Source of the DNA: Allobranchiibius sp038199265
GTDB taxonomy: Bacteria; Actinomycetota; Actinomycetes; Actinomycetales; Dermatophilaceae
DNA: 15,190 bases
Direction: 5' to 3'
Assembly (NCBI GenBank): GCA_038199265.1
Contig: JBBPZD010000028.1
Location: 1 to 15,190, forward strand
A model generated the notes under the pieces. It saw only the letters and a program-made list of their open reading frames with translations. It was not told the DNA's origin and did no database searches. A program made the translations under genes and the position numbers. Positions within the stretch are counted from its first letter, which is position 1, and each line of letters starts with the position of its first letter. Shown piece by piece: positions 14,220-15,190 of the stretch.

Positions 14220-14806
14220 CCCGCGCGCCGTTCAAGACCGACCGTTTCGCCACGATCGTGGTGGCCATCCTGTTGATCGTGCTGGGTCTCGCGCTGCTCG
14301 ACTGGCGCTATCAGCTGGTATTCAGCAGCTACCCGAAGGCCATCTCGCTGGGCTCTCTGCCGTCCTATGCGACCAGCCGCTGGTGGCCCTGGGCATTCGC
14401 CCTGGTGACCCTGGTCCTCGGCCTGATCGGCCTGCGGTGGCTACTCGTGCACACCCGCAGCACGACCGACAAGTCGGTGAAGATGCCGCAGAGCAGCGAG
14501 CACGGCACAGTCACGTTGGACACGTCCTCGCTGTCCGATGCGGTTGCGAAGTCGTTCCAGGATTCCGGCCCGTTCACCTCAGTGAAAGCTACGTCCACCC
14601 AGCTGAACGGGGCCAAGACCCTGCAGCTGACCGCCCGACTCGATGAGTACGCCGACGGACCAAGCGTCGATGAAGCCGTGCGCACACTGCACTCGCAGCT
14701 GCTCTCGGCCTTTCCCGACCAGGGCGTGTCCGCACGCGTCCTGCTCACCCAGCCCCGGACGCTTCGTAGCGCCCGGCCCGACAGGTCATCCGTCCGGGTG
14801 CCCTGA
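14216..14806 (+). CDS. AmaP-like alkaline shock response membrane anchor protein
   Basis: The 196-residue product repeats the layout of its upstream neighbour. Transmembrane segments lie at about residues 11-30 and 57-78, followed by a soluble domain of about 115 residues. That domain contains 'SLSDAVAKSFQDSGPFTSVK', strand 'KTLQLTARLDEY' and helix 'SVDEAVRTLHSQLLSAF'. AmaP anchors Asp23 to the membrane in Staphylococcus, and proteins of this topology are its usual actinobacterial counterparts. The ATG overlaps the previous stop by four bases. A basic, Arg-rich tail closes the protein. Identity as AmaP rests on topology and operon position more than on residue matches. Confidence 0.72.
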   Translation: MTRAPFKTDRFATIVVAILLIVLGLALLDWRYQLVFSSYPKAISLGSLPSYATSRWWPWAFALVTLVLGLIGLRWLLVHTRSTTDKSVKMPQSSEHGTVTLDTSSLSDAVAKSFQDSGPFTSVKATSTQLNGAKTLQLTARLDEYADGPSVDEAVRTLHSQLLSAFPDQGVSARVLLTQPRTLRSARPDRSSVRVP

Positions 14807-14830
14807 CCTATCAGAGGAAAAGAGATCCCC

Positions 14831-15004
14831 ATGGGAATCGCAGACAAGGCCAAGAACGCCGCTGAAGACCTCAAGGGCAAGGGCAAGGAAGCTGCTGGTG
14901 ACGCCACTGGTGATGACAGCACCAAGGCTGAAGGTCAGGCCGACCAGGGCAAGGCGTCGGCCAAGAAGGCTGGCGAAGACGTCAAGGACGCCTTCAAGAA
15001 CTGA
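14831..15004 (+). CDS. CsbD-family stress protein
   Basis: The ORF encodes 57 residues, highly charged and low in hydrophobics. It begins 'MGIADKAKNAAEDLKGKGKE', the signature of CsbD-like proteins, with further Lys/Ala/Asp repeats to the end ('AGEDVKDAFKN'). CsbD proteins are small, probably disordered proteins induced by general stress (the SigB regulon in Bacillus); their molecular role is unknown. An AGAGGA-type SD is at 14813-14818. The gene is only 24 bp after the AmaP-like gene, so it is likely in the same stress operon. Confidence 0.9.
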   Translation: MGIADKAKNAAEDLKGKGKEAAGDATGDDSTKAEGQADQGKASAKKAGEDVKDAFKN

Positions 15005-15043
15005 CCCGCTTCTTTCCGCGTCGCGAACGATCCCTCTCGAAAC

Positions 15044-15049
15044 AAGGAG
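15044..15049 (+). promoter_or_regulatory. Ribosome binding site of the PRC-barrel gene
   Basis: AAGGAG lies 7 nt before the GTG at 15057 and supports this start. Confidence 0.7.
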
Positions 15050-15056
15050 TATTCAC

Positions 15057-15190
15057 GTGATTTCCCAAGACCAGATCCAGTCTATTTCCGGTGGCAACGT
15101 CATCGATTCCGGCGGTGACAAGATCGGCTCTCTAGGCCAGGTGTACCTGGATGACCAGTCCGGTAACGCCGAGTGGGTGACCGTCAAGAC
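15057..15190 (+). CDS. PRC-barrel domain protein, 3' truncated by the window
   Basis: The first 44 codons from GTG 15057 are visible. After a short N-terminus ('MISQDQIQSISGGNV') comes the start of a PRC-barrel: 'DSGGDKIGSLGQVYLDDQSG' followed by 'NAEWVTVK'. The strand-turn pattern D-x-x-G-x-K-I-G-x-(L/V) with the D-x-x-(S/T)-G turn is characteristic. Stand-alone or DUF2382-linked PRC-barrel proteins are common in actinobacterial stress loci beside CsbD genes. Whether a DUF2382 domain follows lies outside the window. Confidence 0.82.
   Translation, partial: MISQDQIQSISGGNVIDSGGDKIGSLGQVYLDDQSGNAEWVTVK

Overview
The window reads as high-GC actinobacterial chromosome. The codon use, GTG starts, SD-led tightly packed operons, DUF2273/DUF6286/AmaP-type Asp23 operon and an IS1380-type element all fit Actinomycetota, probably Micrococcales. 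The order-level placement is an inference from gene style, not from a marker gene. No RNA genes, CRISPR arrays or replication origins were seen.

Region 1 (1-5792, + strand) is a translationally coupled catabolic operon. It runs from the C-terminal part of an AtuA-family (DUF1446) protein cut by the window edge, to the carboxyltransferase (beta) and biotin carboxylase/biotin carrier (alpha) subunits of an acyl-CoA carboxylase of the methylcrotonyl/geranyl-CoA type, to an acyl-CoA dehydrogenase. Neighbouring stops and starts overlap (ATGA, GTGA, TGATG). Together these would dehydrogenate a branched acyl-CoA and carboxylate the resulting enoyl-CoA, as in leucine or acyclic terpene breakdown. The exact substrate cannot be read from the sequence.

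Region 2 (5793-7416) is a scar. A decayed IS1380-family insertion sequence starts at the dehydrogenase stop codon. Its transposase is broken by three frameshifts and loses its C-terminus at an unusual 113-bp imperfect inverted repeat. An unidentified coding-like 3' fragment follows. Codon use changes across this scar: a hand count gives about 56% GC3 in a carboxylase sample and about 91% in a sample of the next gene. The left module may therefore be of different origin from the right.

Region 3 (7417-10867, + strand) holds a GH13 enzyme with trehalose-synthase-like motifs, then, 31 bp later, a class I/II PLP-dependent aminotransferase. They are probably co-transcribed, although the functional link is unclear. 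A TetR-family regulator (10885-11709, - strand) ends tail-to-tail with the aminotransferase.

Region 4 (11710-15190, + strand) is an envelope/general stress cluster divergent from the TetR gene. It holds three Asp23/Gls24-like proteins, a small protein with a J-domain-like HPD motif, a DUF2273-type small membrane protein, a DUF6286-type and an AmaP-type membrane protein, then CsbD and the start of a PRC-barrel protein. The 262-bp divergent intergenic region has nested palindromes overlapping a plausible -10 box, which makes it a good candidate for the TetR operator controlling the stress operon. That operator and the HPD-containing ORF are the most interesting leads.
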